A stretch of 64,000 nt of DNA from CAZWSC01 sp964636385 (GTDB lineage: Bacteria; Eisenbacteria; RBG-16-71-46; CAIMUX01), in contig CAZWSC010000047.1 in assembly GCA_964636385.1 (NCBI GenBank), positions 1 through 64,000 of the forward strand, written 5' to 3'. Under the pieces are notes generated by a model. It was not told where the DNA came from. It saw only the letters and a list, made by a program, of their open reading frames with translations, and did no database searches. The position numbers were made by a program, and so were the translations under genes. Positions 43,882 through 52,030 of the stretch are shown one piece after another. Each line of letters opens with the position of its first letter. Position 1 is the stretch's first letter.

Positions 43882-45330
43882 ATGAGCAGGCACAATGACT
43901 CCAGCAGGAACGCCCCGGATCAGGAAGGTAGTTCGGCAAAGCCGGACAACGCCCAGGCTCAACCCTGTGACAGGGAGGATCCGGAGGGAAGCTGCCTGTC
44001 AGGCAAGCGCATACTCCCCAGGCCGATCCAAGGCGGCATGGCCGTATCCGACCTGATCCGCGAGACCTTCCTGGCCTACAATGGCGCCCGGTTGCGGGAG
44101 GCCTGCCGTCTCCTCGCGGAGAAGATGATGTGCGGGGATGTCACGGTCGGGCTCGCGGTCTCGGGAGCGCTTACACCTGCGGGGCTAGGGCTCTCCGCCC
44201 TCTCCCCGCTTCTGCGCAACGGCTACGTGGACTGGGTTGTCAGCACCGGCGCGAATCTCTACCACGACACCCACTTCGGCCTGGACCTGGCGATGCACCA
44301 GGGATCCCCGCACATGGACGACCGCGAGCTGCGGTCGCGGGGCGTGGTCAGGATCTACGACATCCTGTTCGACTACGAAGTCCTCCTCTCGACAGACGCA
44401 TTCTACCGGGAGCTGATCACCACCCCGCCGTTTCAGAAGATTCTCTCCACGGCGGAGTTTCACTTCCTGGTCGGCAGGTACCTTCGGGAACGCGAGAAGG
44501 CCCTCGGAGTCGAGACACCGTCGTTCCTCTCCACCGCGTGGGAGTGCGGAGTGCCTGTCTACACATCCTCCCCCGGGGATTCCTCGATCGGCATGAACGT
44601 GGCGGCATCTGCCCTGACCGGCAACCGCCTGATCCTGGACCCGAACCAGGATGTGAACGAGACGGCGGCGCTGGTCCTCGATGCGAAGCGCAGGGGCAAG
44701 AGCGCAGTCTGGATCCTGGGAGGGGGATCTCCCAAGAACTTCGTCCTGCAGACAGAGCCGCAGATCCAGGAGGTTCTGGGGATCGAGGAGGACGGTCACG
44801 ATTACTTCCTGCAGATCACAGACGCGCGCCCCGACACGGGCGGCCTGTCGGGCGCAACACCCTCCGAGGCCGTTTCGTGGGGCAAGGTCGATCCTGAGAT
44901 GCTCCCCCACGCCGTTGTTGCGTACGTCGACTCCACCATCGCGCTCCCACTGCTCACGGCGTATCTCATGGAGAACGCCTCTCCACGCCCCCTGAAGCGC
45001 CTGTACGACCGCCGCAGCGAAATGCTCGAGGATCTGACCACCGACTACCTCAAGGCCGAGATGGAGAGACGCCAGAATGTGATCCAGCAGAGGATGCAGA
45101 TGACGCAATCGCAGTTCGAAACCCTGATCCACGATGCACAGGCCCAGATCGAGGAGCGCATGCGCCAGAAGCAAAGCCAGTTCGAGGAACGGATCAGGGA
45201 GGTGCACAGCCAGGTCTCGAGCGAGGCCACCCGGCTGCAGCAGCAGCTGCAGGAGACGATCCACCGTCTGTTCCCGATTTCCCGGCCCCAGAAACCCTCT
45301 GACGAAGCCGACGAGACCGGCCGGGAGTGA
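43882..45330 (+). CDS. Deoxyhypusine-synthase-like protein with C-terminal coiled coil
   Basis: 482 residues. The first ~45 are polar and disordered. Residues ~50-385 follow deoxyhypusine synthase: VGLAVSGALTPAGLGLSAL, YVDWVVSTGANLYHDTHFGL, VYTSSPGDSSIGMNVAA, and WILGGGSPKNF where K285 matches the enzyme's imine-forming lysine, then DTGGLSGATPSEAVSWGKV. Bacteria lack eIF5A, so the target differs; bacterial homologues are thought to make polyamines such as homospermidine or to modify other acceptors. The C-terminal ~95 residues are a long Gln/Glu/Arg coiled coil (QSQFETLIHDAQAQIEERM, then KQSQFEERIREV), which is not part of the family and suggests oligomerisation. GGAGAGG precedes the ATG. Confidence 0.85.
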   Translation: MSRHNDSSRNAPDQEGSSAKPDNAQAQPCDREDPEGSCLSGKRILPRPIQGGMAVSDLIRETFLAYNGARLREACRLLAEKMMCGDVTVGLAVSGALTPAGLGLSALSPLLRNGYVDWVVSTGANLYHDTHFGLDLAMHQGSPHMDDRELRSRGVVRIYDILFDYEVLLSTDAFYRELITTPPFQKILSTAEFHFLVGRYLREREKALGVETPSFLSTAWECGVPVYTSSPGDSSIGMNVAASALTGNRLILDPNQDVNETAALVLDAKRRGKSAVWILGGGSPKNFVLQTEPQIQEVLGIEEDGHDYFLQITDARPDTGGLSGATPSEAVSWGKVDPEMLPHAVVAYVDSTIALPLLTAYLMENASPRPLKRLYDRRSEMLEDLTTDYLKAEMERRQNVIQQRMQMTQSQFETLIHDAQAQIEERMRQKQSQFEERIREVHSQVSSEATRLQQQLQETIHRLFPISRPQKPSDEADETGRE

Positions 45331-45407
45331 GCCGCGGCGGCGAGTTCCTGGAGATCTGGTCGCATGCGCGGTCGGCAGACGCTTCTTCCACCCGCCCGTT
45401 CCCGCGC

Positions 45408-45436
45408 TTGCCCGAAACGCACGGCTGACGCACAAT
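45408..45436 (+). promoter_or_regulatory. Candidate promoter of the dsrC-dsrM-dsrK module
   Basis: TTGCCC and CACAAT are separated by 17 bases, 42 bases before the dsrC start. This would separate the module from the upstream deoxyhypusine-synthase-like gene. Confidence 0.4.
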
Positions 45437-45477
45437 CTGTCCTCAACCCGGACTGTTCACCAGACTGGAGGACCAGC

Positions 45478-45786
45478 ATGCAGGTTCAGGGGAAGAGCAT
45501 CGATTTCGACCAGGACGGCTTCATGAGGGATCCGCAGTTGTGGGACGACGATGTCGCCTCCGCAATAGCGGCTGATGAGGGGATCGAAGGGATGTCCGAC
45601 ACCCACTGGGCTGTCGTCCGGTTCATCCGCGACTACTGGCTGGAGCACGACATCGCCCCCCCGGTCCGGATGCTCTGCCAGGAAAACGGCGTCAGCGTGC
45701 GCGAGATATACAAGCTCTTCGCCTCCGGTCCGGCGAGGGGCGCCTGTCGCATCGCCGGGCTGCCGAAGCCAGACGGCTGCGTGTAG
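45478..45786 (+). CDS. dsrC: DsrC/TusE-family sulfur carrier protein with both redox cysteines
   Basis: 102 residues. The N-terminal IDFDQDGFMRDPQLW and central DTHWAVVRFIRDYWLEHDIAPPVRML are family hallmarks, and the flexible C-terminal arm is RGACRIAGLPKPDGCV with both conserved cysteines, the penultimate-position Cys and the one ten residues before it. Both are needed to carry the trisulfide made by dissimilatory sulfite reductase and to be reduced by DsrK; tRNA-thiolation TusE proteins usually keep only the last Cys. CTGGAGG precedes the ATG. The dsrM-like and dsrK-like genes follow, so it should exchange electrons with that membrane complex. Confidence 0.93.
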   Translation: MQVQGKSIDFDQDGFMRDPQLWDDDVASAIAADEGIEGMSDTHWAVVRFIRDYWLEHDIAPPVRMLCQENGVSVREIYKLFASGPARGACRIAGLPKPDGCV

Positions 45787-45839
45787 AACTTGTGTGACAA
45801 CCCCGCCGTGAGAGCACCACTCTGATGCAGGGAGGCCCG

Positions 45840-46487
45840 ATGATCGAGACCCTCCGGTTCGCGGCCGGCGCCGCGGCCTTGTGGGCGGTAGTGGCAATGT
45901 CGATCCAGGCCGCCCCTGCCGTACGGAACCGCCCCAGGGACTACAGCGTCGGAAGCGGCAGCCCATGGCGCGGGGTCGCCTGGTCCTTCACAGGCGCCAT
46001 GCTCCCCTGGCGCAAGGAGACGGTGAGCCTGAACTGGGGAGAGTTTCTCACCGGTATCCTGCTCCACGTCGGTGTCGCCTGGGCCCTGATCGGGATGCTG
46101 ACACTTGTCGCCGCGCCTGGCGCAGGGCACGCCCTTATCCGGCCCGGGGCGATCGTGTTCGTCCTGTCATTCGTGTCCGCGCTGGTTCTCCTGATCAGGA
46201 GGATCCGCTCCCCCCTGCTGCGCAGCATCAGCACTCCCGACGATTACGCGGCGACAGTGCTGACGGCGCTGTTCCTACTTCCGGCGGCGTTGAGTGCGTG
46301 GAAGCAGGAAGCCGCCGCGTGGTTCCTCGCTGCGGGGCTGCTGCTACTGCTGTACATGCCGCTGGGGAAGCTCAGGCACGCGGTCTTCTTCTTCCTTTCC
46401 AGGGGCAACTACGGACTCAGGCTTGGGCACCGCGGTGTATATCCGCCGCCCTCCCGTATGCGGGAGGCATCGCCCGGAGAGATCTGA
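45840..46487 (+). CDS. DsrM-like cytochrome b membrane subunit
   Basis: 215 residues with about five membrane helices and four histidines in heme-ligand-like places: H76 (LLHVGVAW), H97, H180 (GKLRHAVFFF) and H197. This fits the NarI/DsrM/HmeC di-heme cytochrome b family, which moves electrons between menaquinol and a cytoplasmic iron-sulfur partner. The loop SISTPDDYAATVL is typical of DsrM-type proteins. GGGAGG lies four bases before the chosen ATG; an earlier ATG five codons up is less favoured. Its stop overlaps the dsrK-like start by one base, so the two subunits are probably made in equal amounts. DsrM proper tends to be longer. Confidence 0.78.
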   Translation: MIETLRFAAGAAALWAVVAMSIQAAPAVRNRPRDYSVGSGSPWRGVAWSFTGAMLPWRKETVSLNWGEFLTGILLHVGVAWALIGMLTLVAAPGAGHALIRPGAIVFVLSFVSALVLLIRRIRSPLLRSISTPDDYAATVLTALFLLPAALSAWKQEAAAWFLAAGLLLLLYMPLGKLRHAVFFFLSRGNYGLRLGHRGVYPPPSRMREASPGEI

Positions 46488-47845
46488 TGGAATCAGCCGA
46501 TCACCCCATCCATCCCGCAACACCCATGCAGGAAGGATCGCAGGACATGAAGCAGGACTCAGGCGACCGCGAAGCCGTGCGCAGGGCGATGGAGGCGTTG
46601 AGGCGATCAGCGCGCGGACCTGCCGCCTTCCACTGCAACGCCTGCGTGCGATGCGGGCTGTGCGGAGAGGTCTGCCACATATACCAGGCGGAGCCCGAGC
46701 CGGCCAACCTTCCCGGAGCGAAGGCCGCCGCGGTTGTCAGCCACTACCGCCGCCATCACACCTTCCTCGGGCGGGTCGCGCCGGCGCTGGTCGGGGCGAA
46801 GGATCTGACGCCCGATGCCCTTCGCGATCTGGCCGACACAGTCTACGGCCGCTGCACCGCCTGCGGGAGGTGCGGGCTTCACTGCTCCATCGGCCTTGAC
46901 GTGGCCGCAGTGATCAGAACAGGCAGGAACATGCTGGCCTCTGCCGGGATGGTCCCCGAAGGGCTGCAGCGCACCGTGGAAAACCAGCTGACGACCGGAA
47001 ATCAGATGGCAATCACTCCTAAGGAGCTGCTATCCACCACCCAGTGGCTCGCGGGCGATCTTCGCATGGAGATGCAGGACGATTCAGTCGAGATCCCGAT
47101 CGACGCCCCGGGGAAGCGTGTTCTCTACCTGATCAACCCGCGCGAGGTGAAATTCTTCCCCCTCAGCCTCATGGCGGCGGCGGGAGTCTTCCACGCCGCC
47201 GGTGAGAGCTGGACCCTGTCGAGCCGCTACTACGATGTGACCAACTACGGCTTCTACTCCGGCGACGACGCAGCCGCGGGCGAGCTGACCCGTCGCGTGA
47301 TCGACACGGTCCGTGAACTCGGGGTCGAAGAGATCATCCTTTCCGAGTGCGGCCACGGGTTCCGTTCCTTCCGCTGGGAGGGGCCGAACTGGATGGAGGC
47401 GGCCTATCCCGTTCCGGTGCGCAGCATCCTCCTCCTCCTTGAGGAGTTCATTGATTCCGGCAGGATCAGGCTCGATCCATCGAAGAACACCGACAGGGTC
47501 ACCCTGCACGACCCGTGCAACCTGGTGCGCTGGGGAGGTGTGAGCGAGCCCCAGCGGCGCATCCTGCGGCAGGCAGTCTCCGACTTCGTGGAGATGACCC
47601 CGAACCGCAGGGACAACTACTGCTGCGGAGGAGGAGGCGGCATGCTCTCCATGAGCGAGTATGGTGGGCGCCGAATCGCATCCGGGAGTCGCAAGGCCGA
47701 CCAGATCCGGGCGACCGGCGCACGCATCGTCGCGGCGCCCTGCCACAACTGCGCCGACCAGCTGATCGAGATCTCCAGGAAGTACAACCTCGGTGCGGAG
47801 ATCATGGCGGTCGTTGAACTGGTCTACGCTGCGCTCCGGCGCTGA
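46487..47845 (+). CDS. DsrK/HdrD-like iron-sulfur protein
   Basis: 452 residues. Two 4Fe-4S motifs are clear: CVRCGLCGEVC and CTACGRCGLHC (each CxxCxxCxxxC) within residues ~45-145. The C-terminal half has the two CCG domains used to hold the non-cubane cluster of HdrD/DsrK: SECGHGFRSFRW, LHDPCNLVRWGG, NYCCGGGGGMLSMSEYGG and APCHNCADQLIEI. In sulfate reducers DsrK reduces DsrC trisulfide with electrons from DsrM. Here it is translationally coupled to the DsrM-like subunit and follows DsrC, but no dsrAB, dsrJOP or aprAB is in the window. Confidence 0.9.
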   Translation: MESADHPIHPATPMQEGSQDMKQDSGDREAVRRAMEALRRSARGPAAFHCNACVRCGLCGEVCHIYQAEPEPANLPGAKAAAVVSHYRRHHTFLGRVAPALVGAKDLTPDALRDLADTVYGRCTACGRCGLHCSIGLDVAAVIRTGRNMLASAGMVPEGLQRTVENQLTTGNQMAITPKELLSTTQWLAGDLRMEMQDDSVEIPIDAPGKRVLYLINPREVKFFPLSLMAAAGVFHAAGESWTLSSRYYDVTNYGFYSGDDAAAGELTRRVIDTVRELGVEEIILSECGHGFRSFRWEGPNWMEAAYPVPVRSILLLLEEFIDSGRIRLDPSKNTDRVTLHDPCNLVRWGGVSEPQRRILRQAVSDFVEMTPNRRDNYCCGGGGGMLSMSEYGGRRIASGSRKADQIRATGARIVAAPCHNCADQLIEISRKYNLGAEIMAVVELVYAALRR

Positions 47846-47886
47846 GCCTGCCGTATCCGGCTCTTCCGCGCAGGGAAGGAGACAGC

Positions 47887-48981
47887 ATGGTGTTCCGCTT
47901 CTGGCGACGCTTGAAGATCGCCCCGGGGATTACGGTCAACCTCAGCAAGACCGGCGGCTCGCTGTCATTCGGGCCGCGGGGCGCAAAGGTGACCGTCGGG
48001 CCGCGCGGCACACGCGCCACGGCCGGTCTGCCCGGGACCGGTCTCTTCTACACGCACGCGATGCCGCGGAGGAGCGGGAAGCGATCTGGATCATCCCGGA
48101 GCGGGAGCCCTGAACCGGCCGGCAGGACGGCAGCCCGTGCGCCCGGCCACGGGGCGACAGGGGGTCCGCCGCCCACCCCACGCGTGCTGGACCGGCTGGA
48201 TCTCGGTTTCTTCGCCAGGCTCACAACACCTGCCGATGAGAGGTCCTTCGTGGACGGCTGCCGGGAACTCACCCTCGGCAACCAGGACACGGCGCTTTCA
48301 CACTTCGCTTCCGCGTCGCACCTGGCCGACGGGGCCTACATGGCCGGTTTCCTTGCCCTTCAGATGCAGAGCTTCCCCGAGGCTGCGCGTCACCTGGAGA
48401 CGGCAGCCGGCCGCAGCGCAGAACTCGGCCGCTACCTTGGGAAGTACGGGATCACGGCGACCATGGACCTGCCGATCACAGCAACCGTCACAGCCCATGT
48501 CGGCCCTGATCTGCGCGGCGTGCTGCTGGGACTGGTCGAGGTCTACCAGGAACAGGAGTGCTGGGACGACGCGATCGCCTGCCTGCAGCGGTTGCGCAGG
48601 CTGGAACCCGATGACGTTGCGGTGAAGCTCTCCCTCGCGGAAGTGCTCCTCGATGCGCATCCTGATGACCGCGACTCCCTCTCCAGGATAGTCAGGCTCG
48701 CAGCGGGTGTGGAGAACGACTCTGCGCTGCACACCGAGTTCATCTACTTCAAGGCCAGGGCCCTCAGAGGCCTCGGCCTGCATGAGGCCGCCCGGGATAC
48801 GCTGACTGCGGTTCTGCGGCGCCGCAGAGGGAGGCCTGCCGAACTGCTCCATGCGATCCGCTATGAACGCGCGCTGGTGTACGGAGAGCTGGGCTCGACC
48901 CGCCGGGAGCGCAGCGACCTGGAGAAGCTGTACGCTGAGGCGCCCGCTTTCGAGGACGTGGCGGAGAGGCTCGGGCTGTGA
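47887..48981 (+). CDS. DUF4236 protein with TPR-like repeats
   Basis: 364 residues. The N-terminal ~55 are DUF4236 (FRFWRRLKIAPGITVNLSKTG, LSFGPRGAKVTVGPRGTRAT, GLPGTGLFY), a short beta-rich module of unknown function common at the front of many bacterial proteins. A Ser/Arg/Gly/Pro linker follows to ~100. The rest is helical with TPR-like repeats (DTALSHFASASHLADGAYMAG, ECWDDAIACLQRLRRLEPDD, VLRRRRGRPAELLHAIRYER). It has no membrane helix or signal peptide. The gap to dsrK is 41 bases, so it could be co-transcribed, but nothing ties it to sulfur metabolism. Confidence 0.8.
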   Translation: MVFRFWRRLKIAPGITVNLSKTGGSLSFGPRGAKVTVGPRGTRATAGLPGTGLFYTHAMPRRSGKRSGSSRSGSPEPAGRTAARAPGHGATGGPPPTPRVLDRLDLGFFARLTTPADERSFVDGCRELTLGNQDTALSHFASASHLADGAYMAGFLALQMQSFPEAARHLETAAGRSAELGRYLGKYGITATMDLPITATVTAHVGPDLRGVLLGLVEVYQEQECWDDAIACLQRLRRLEPDDVAVKLSLAEVLLDAHPDDRDSLSRIVRLAAGVENDSALHTEFIYFKARALRGLGLHEAARDTLTAVLRRRRGRPAELLHAIRYERALVYGELGSTRRERSDLEKLYAEAPAFEDVAERLGL

Positions 48982-48996
48982 TCCGGATGCGGCCGA

Positions 48997-50181
48997 TCAC
49001 ACGCTGCAGCGGTCCCTCGCCAGCTCCCCGACCGCCCTTACGGCGATCTCCACGTGTTCCCTGGTCGTGTAAGGGCCCACGGACATCCTCACAGTCCCCC
49101 TCGGTGTCGTGCCCATGTGCTCGTGGATGAGCGGCGCGCAGTGGAGGCCGGTGCGGGTCTGGACTCCGTAGTCCACGTCCAGAATCGTCCCGATGTCCGA
49201 CGGATCGTAGTTGTCGACGGTGAATGACAGGGTCGGCACCCGGCGCTCAAGGTTCCGGGTACCGTGCAGACGGACCCCCGGTATCTCCGACAGGCCTATC
49301 TGGAGGATTCCGAGAAGCTCCATCTCGTGCCGGTGGATCGCGGCGATCCCCCGCTCGAGCACCCAGTCGAGACCGGCGCTGAGGCCGGCAATACCGGCGA
49401 GGTTCTGCGTCCCTGCCTCGAGGCGGTACGGGAACTCCGTCAGGTGAAGCGGCTCGGCGCTGCGCACCCCGGTACCGCCGTAGACCGTGCCCCGGATGTC
49501 GGCGTCATCCGCAACACAGACCCCGCCTGTCCCCGTCGGCGCCATGAGGCTCTTGTGCCCGGTGAAGGCCAGGTAGGAGATGTTGCACTCCGCCATGTCG
49601 ATCGGCAGCACACCCGCGGTCTGGGCCGTGTCCACCGCCAGCGGGACATCCTCCTCCCTGCAGACGACCCCTATCGCCCGCAGATCCTGGACACCCCCCG
49701 TGACATTGGAGGCGTGGTTGACGATCACGAGCTTCGTGTTCCTCCGTATCGCCCTGCGGATCTCCCCGGGATCGACGTACCCTTCGGGATCAGGGACCAC
49801 GTAGGTCGCCTCGGCGCCCTCCTTCACCCTGTGGTTGACCGGGCGGATCACGGAGTTGTGCTCGGTCATGGTCGTGACGATGTGATCCCCGGGCCCGGTT
49901 GTGCCGTGGATGATCAGGTTGAGAGCCATCGTGGCGTTCAGGGAGAAGACCAGGCGGTTCGGATCCTTCGTCTCCCCGATCGCCGTGAGGCTCGGGTTGA
50001 AGAAGGCTGACAGCTTGCGGCGGGTGCCGTGGATCATCTCCTCGGCCTGCAGGGCCAGGTCGCATCCGGTGCGGCCCGGATTGACCCCGCAGCTGCTGTA
50101 GAAGCTGCAGACCGTGTCGTGCACGATCTGCGGCTTCGGAAAGCTCGTTGCCGCGTTGTCGAGGTAGATGATCCTGTCCAT
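48997..50181 (-). CDS. Class V PLP aminotransferase / cysteine desulfurase-like enzyme
   Basis: 394 residues starting at an internal ATG with GGGGAG five bases upstream. The N-terminus has IIYLDNAATSFPKP, the PLP-binding lysine is in FTGHKSLMAPTGTGG near residue 205, TEHNSVIRP and NHASNVTGG are family strings, and a potential persulfide cysteine sits in TRTGLHCAPLIHEHMGT. This is the cysteine desulfurase-like subfamily (CsdA-like) common in anaerobes that lack standard isc genes. It could supply sulfur to the DsrC system or to iron-sulfur proteins nearby, but it is convergent with that module and no scaffold gene is adjacent. Confidence 0.88.
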   Translation of the reverse strand: MDRIIYLDNAATSFPKPQIVHDTVCSFYSSCGVNPGRTGCDLALQAEEMIHGTRRKLSAFFNPSLTAIGETKDPNRLVFSLNATMALNLIIHGTTGPGDHIVTTMTEHNSVIRPVNHRVKEGAEATYVVPDPEGYVDPGEIRRAIRRNTKLVIVNHASNVTGGVQDLRAIGVVCREEDVPLAVDTAQTAGVLPIDMAECNISYLAFTGHKSLMAPTGTGGVCVADDADIRGTVYGGTGVRSAEPLHLTEFPYRLEAGTQNLAGIAGLSAGLDWVLERGIAAIHRHEMELLGILQIGLSEIPGVRLHGTRNLERRVPTLSFTVDNYDPSDIGTILDVDYGVQTRTGLHCAPLIHEHMGTTPRGTVRMSVGPYTTREHVEIAVRAVGELARDRCSV

Positions 50182-50322
50182 GCTGTCTCCCCGTCCGGTT
50201 GGCGCGTCGACATGATCGGCCGTGCAGTCCACGGTCCCGTTCGCTCACAGGTCCTGAAAGCCCGGCGAGTATAACACCTCGCGGGCCCCGGATGCGAGCC
50301 TCTCCTGTCCCTCAGGCCGGAT

Positions 50323-51879
50323 CTACTCCCGGATCACCGACCCTGCGCCGTGGTTGTAGAAGTCGCAGGGCGCGTCTGCCTCGTCTGCACACTCAGTCGG
50401 GGGAGACGATCCCCAGGTGTTGTGCCTCGCATATATGTCGCTTCCGGATCCATTGTAGAGGCCGATCGCGTTCCCCTGGATGATGTTGTTCCCCTGGCTG
50501 CCGGCAGCTCCCCCGCCGAGGTCGGTGTTGACCTCGCCGGGCAGTATCATGATCCCCCGGGAGTTGTTCCTGATGGTGCACGACTCCACCAGGTTGGCTC
50601 CGGGGCCTTCGATGCGGATCCCCTCGTCCCAGCCCCGGATTATCGTGTTGCGCAGCGTGGTCCGCGACTCACCGACAAGCCGGAGCCCCCAGCCTTCGCC
50701 AGGATTGCGCGTGTTGACGATCTCGCAATCCTCTATCAGGGCTTCCACATTCGGGTTCATGACCCTGATCGGGGAACCCGTGAATGGATCATTGACGAGG
50801 ATGTTCCTTACCGTGGCGTCGCCCTGAACCACGATGGCGTACTGCTTGTCGCTGTCCTCGCCGGTGTTGCGGATCGTGAAGTTTTCAATCACCGCCCAGG
50901 AGTCCATCCAGAAGATCGGGCGGGATCGATGTTCCTCGGAAGGATCTGCGTCCAGGATGCATGCGTCGCGGTCAGCCCCCCGCAGGGTGGTGCTTCTGCC
51001 GAGGTTGTTCCCGCTCTGCTCCCCAAGGGCCAGGTCGTACACACCCGGCGCCACGAGGATCGTGTCGCCCCCCAGGTGGCCGACCTGGCTCAGTGCGAAG
51101 CTGATCGTCCGGTAGGGAGAGTTCAGCCGCCCGCGTCCAGGCTCATCCTCACCGGTCCCGGCATTCACATACCTGATCGTGTTCAGAATCGTCACATTCC
51201 CGTAGGCATCGTAGCCGGGAGCACCGGTCCAGACCGCCGTGATCTGAACGGCAAGCCCGATTGGCACCTCGGACGGAGCTGTGTAGAACGCCGGGTTTCC
51301 CTGGGTGATCGTCCCCAGGTCCTCATTGCCGCCAGGCGCGTCATCGACATACCACTCGAACTCCCCCGCATCCTCCCGGGCATTCCCCTTCGGGGGCCGC
51401 GCATCCTCCAGGACTGCCAGGATCTCCAGCGTCTCCTCCACCTGGATCCTGGTCCGCTGCATCTGGAGTGCCACCTGCGGAACCAGGACAACCACCGAGG
51501 CCGATCCCTCGATCGACTCGTTCTCCTCCCAGACAGCCCGGATCGTCACCTCCTGCCCGGGCGGCGGGGTCAGGGGCGCCGTGTACACAGCCGGATTGGT
51601 CTGCGTGATCGTCCCCAGCTCTTCACTGCCTTCGAGTTCGTCATTCACATACCAGCGGCAGACAGGCGGATCCTGGCTCTTGGCGGGAAAGACGAGACTC
51701 GCCTCGATGCTGGTCTCCTGGCCGATCCAGAGCGACTCGTGCCCGACAGACAGCTCAAGCCCTGTTGGCGCCGGCGACAGAGGATCCTTCTTGTCATTCT
51801 TGTCGGAACTGCAGGAAAGGGCCGACACCACAAGCACCGATACGGCAAGTGCACAGATACGGAACCGCAAGCTGGACAT
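50323..51879 (-). CDS. Lipoprotein with Ig-like modules and right-handed beta helix
   Basis: 518 residues. A signal peptide with lipobox VVSALSC is followed by an acidic/Lys spacer. Two Ig-like repeats share the same wording: CRWYVNDELEGSEELGTITQ...YTAP and FEWYVDDAPGGNEDLGTITQ...YTAP, a recent duplication. Residues ~230-510 form a parallel beta helix of the pectate-lyase/NosD type (YVNAGTGEDE, TISFALSQVGHLGGDTILVAPGVY, then INNT-like turns ending NNIIQGNAIGLYNGSGS). Carbohydrate-active or adhesive function is possible, but no catalytic triad is evident. GGGAGGTG precedes the ATG. Confidence 0.85.
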   Translation of the reverse strand: MSSLRFRICALAVSVLVVSALSCSSDKNDKKDPLSPAPTGLELSVGHESLWIGQETSIEASLVFPAKSQDPPVCRWYVNDELEGSEELGTITQTNPAVYTAPLTPPPGQEVTIRAVWEENESIEGSASVVVLVPQVALQMQRTRIQVEETLEILAVLEDARPPKGNAREDAGEFEWYVDDAPGGNEDLGTITQGNPAFYTAPSEVPIGLAVQITAVWTGAPGYDAYGNVTILNTIRYVNAGTGEDEPGRGRLNSPYRTISFALSQVGHLGGDTILVAPGVYDLALGEQSGNNLGRSTTLRGADRDACILDADPSEEHRSRPIFWMDSWAVIENFTIRNTGEDSDKQYAIVVQGDATVRNILVNDPFTGSPIRVMNPNVEALIEDCEIVNTRNPGEGWGLRLVGESRTTLRNTIIRGWDEGIRIEGPGANLVESCTIRNNSRGIMILPGEVNTDLGGGAAGSQGNNIIQGNAIGLYNGSGSDIYARHNTWGSSPPTECADEADAPCDFYNHGAGSVIRE

Positions 51880-52030
51880 ACTCACCTCCCTGGTTGAGTC
51901 TCCGCCGTCTCCGACCATCCATGGCGCCGGAAATCATGCGGCAAAGGTGTTCGTGAGGCAATTGCGAACTTCTTCGAAACCCTGCCGGTCCGACTCCCGT
52001 AAGGGCGCCTCGTCAGCAGGAGGCACAATC

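Noticed and set aside
50350..51897. 515-residue plus-strand frame over the beta-helix lipoprotein
   Set aside because: Antisense shadow; the minus strand has a lipobox, duplicated Ig modules and a proper ribosome site.
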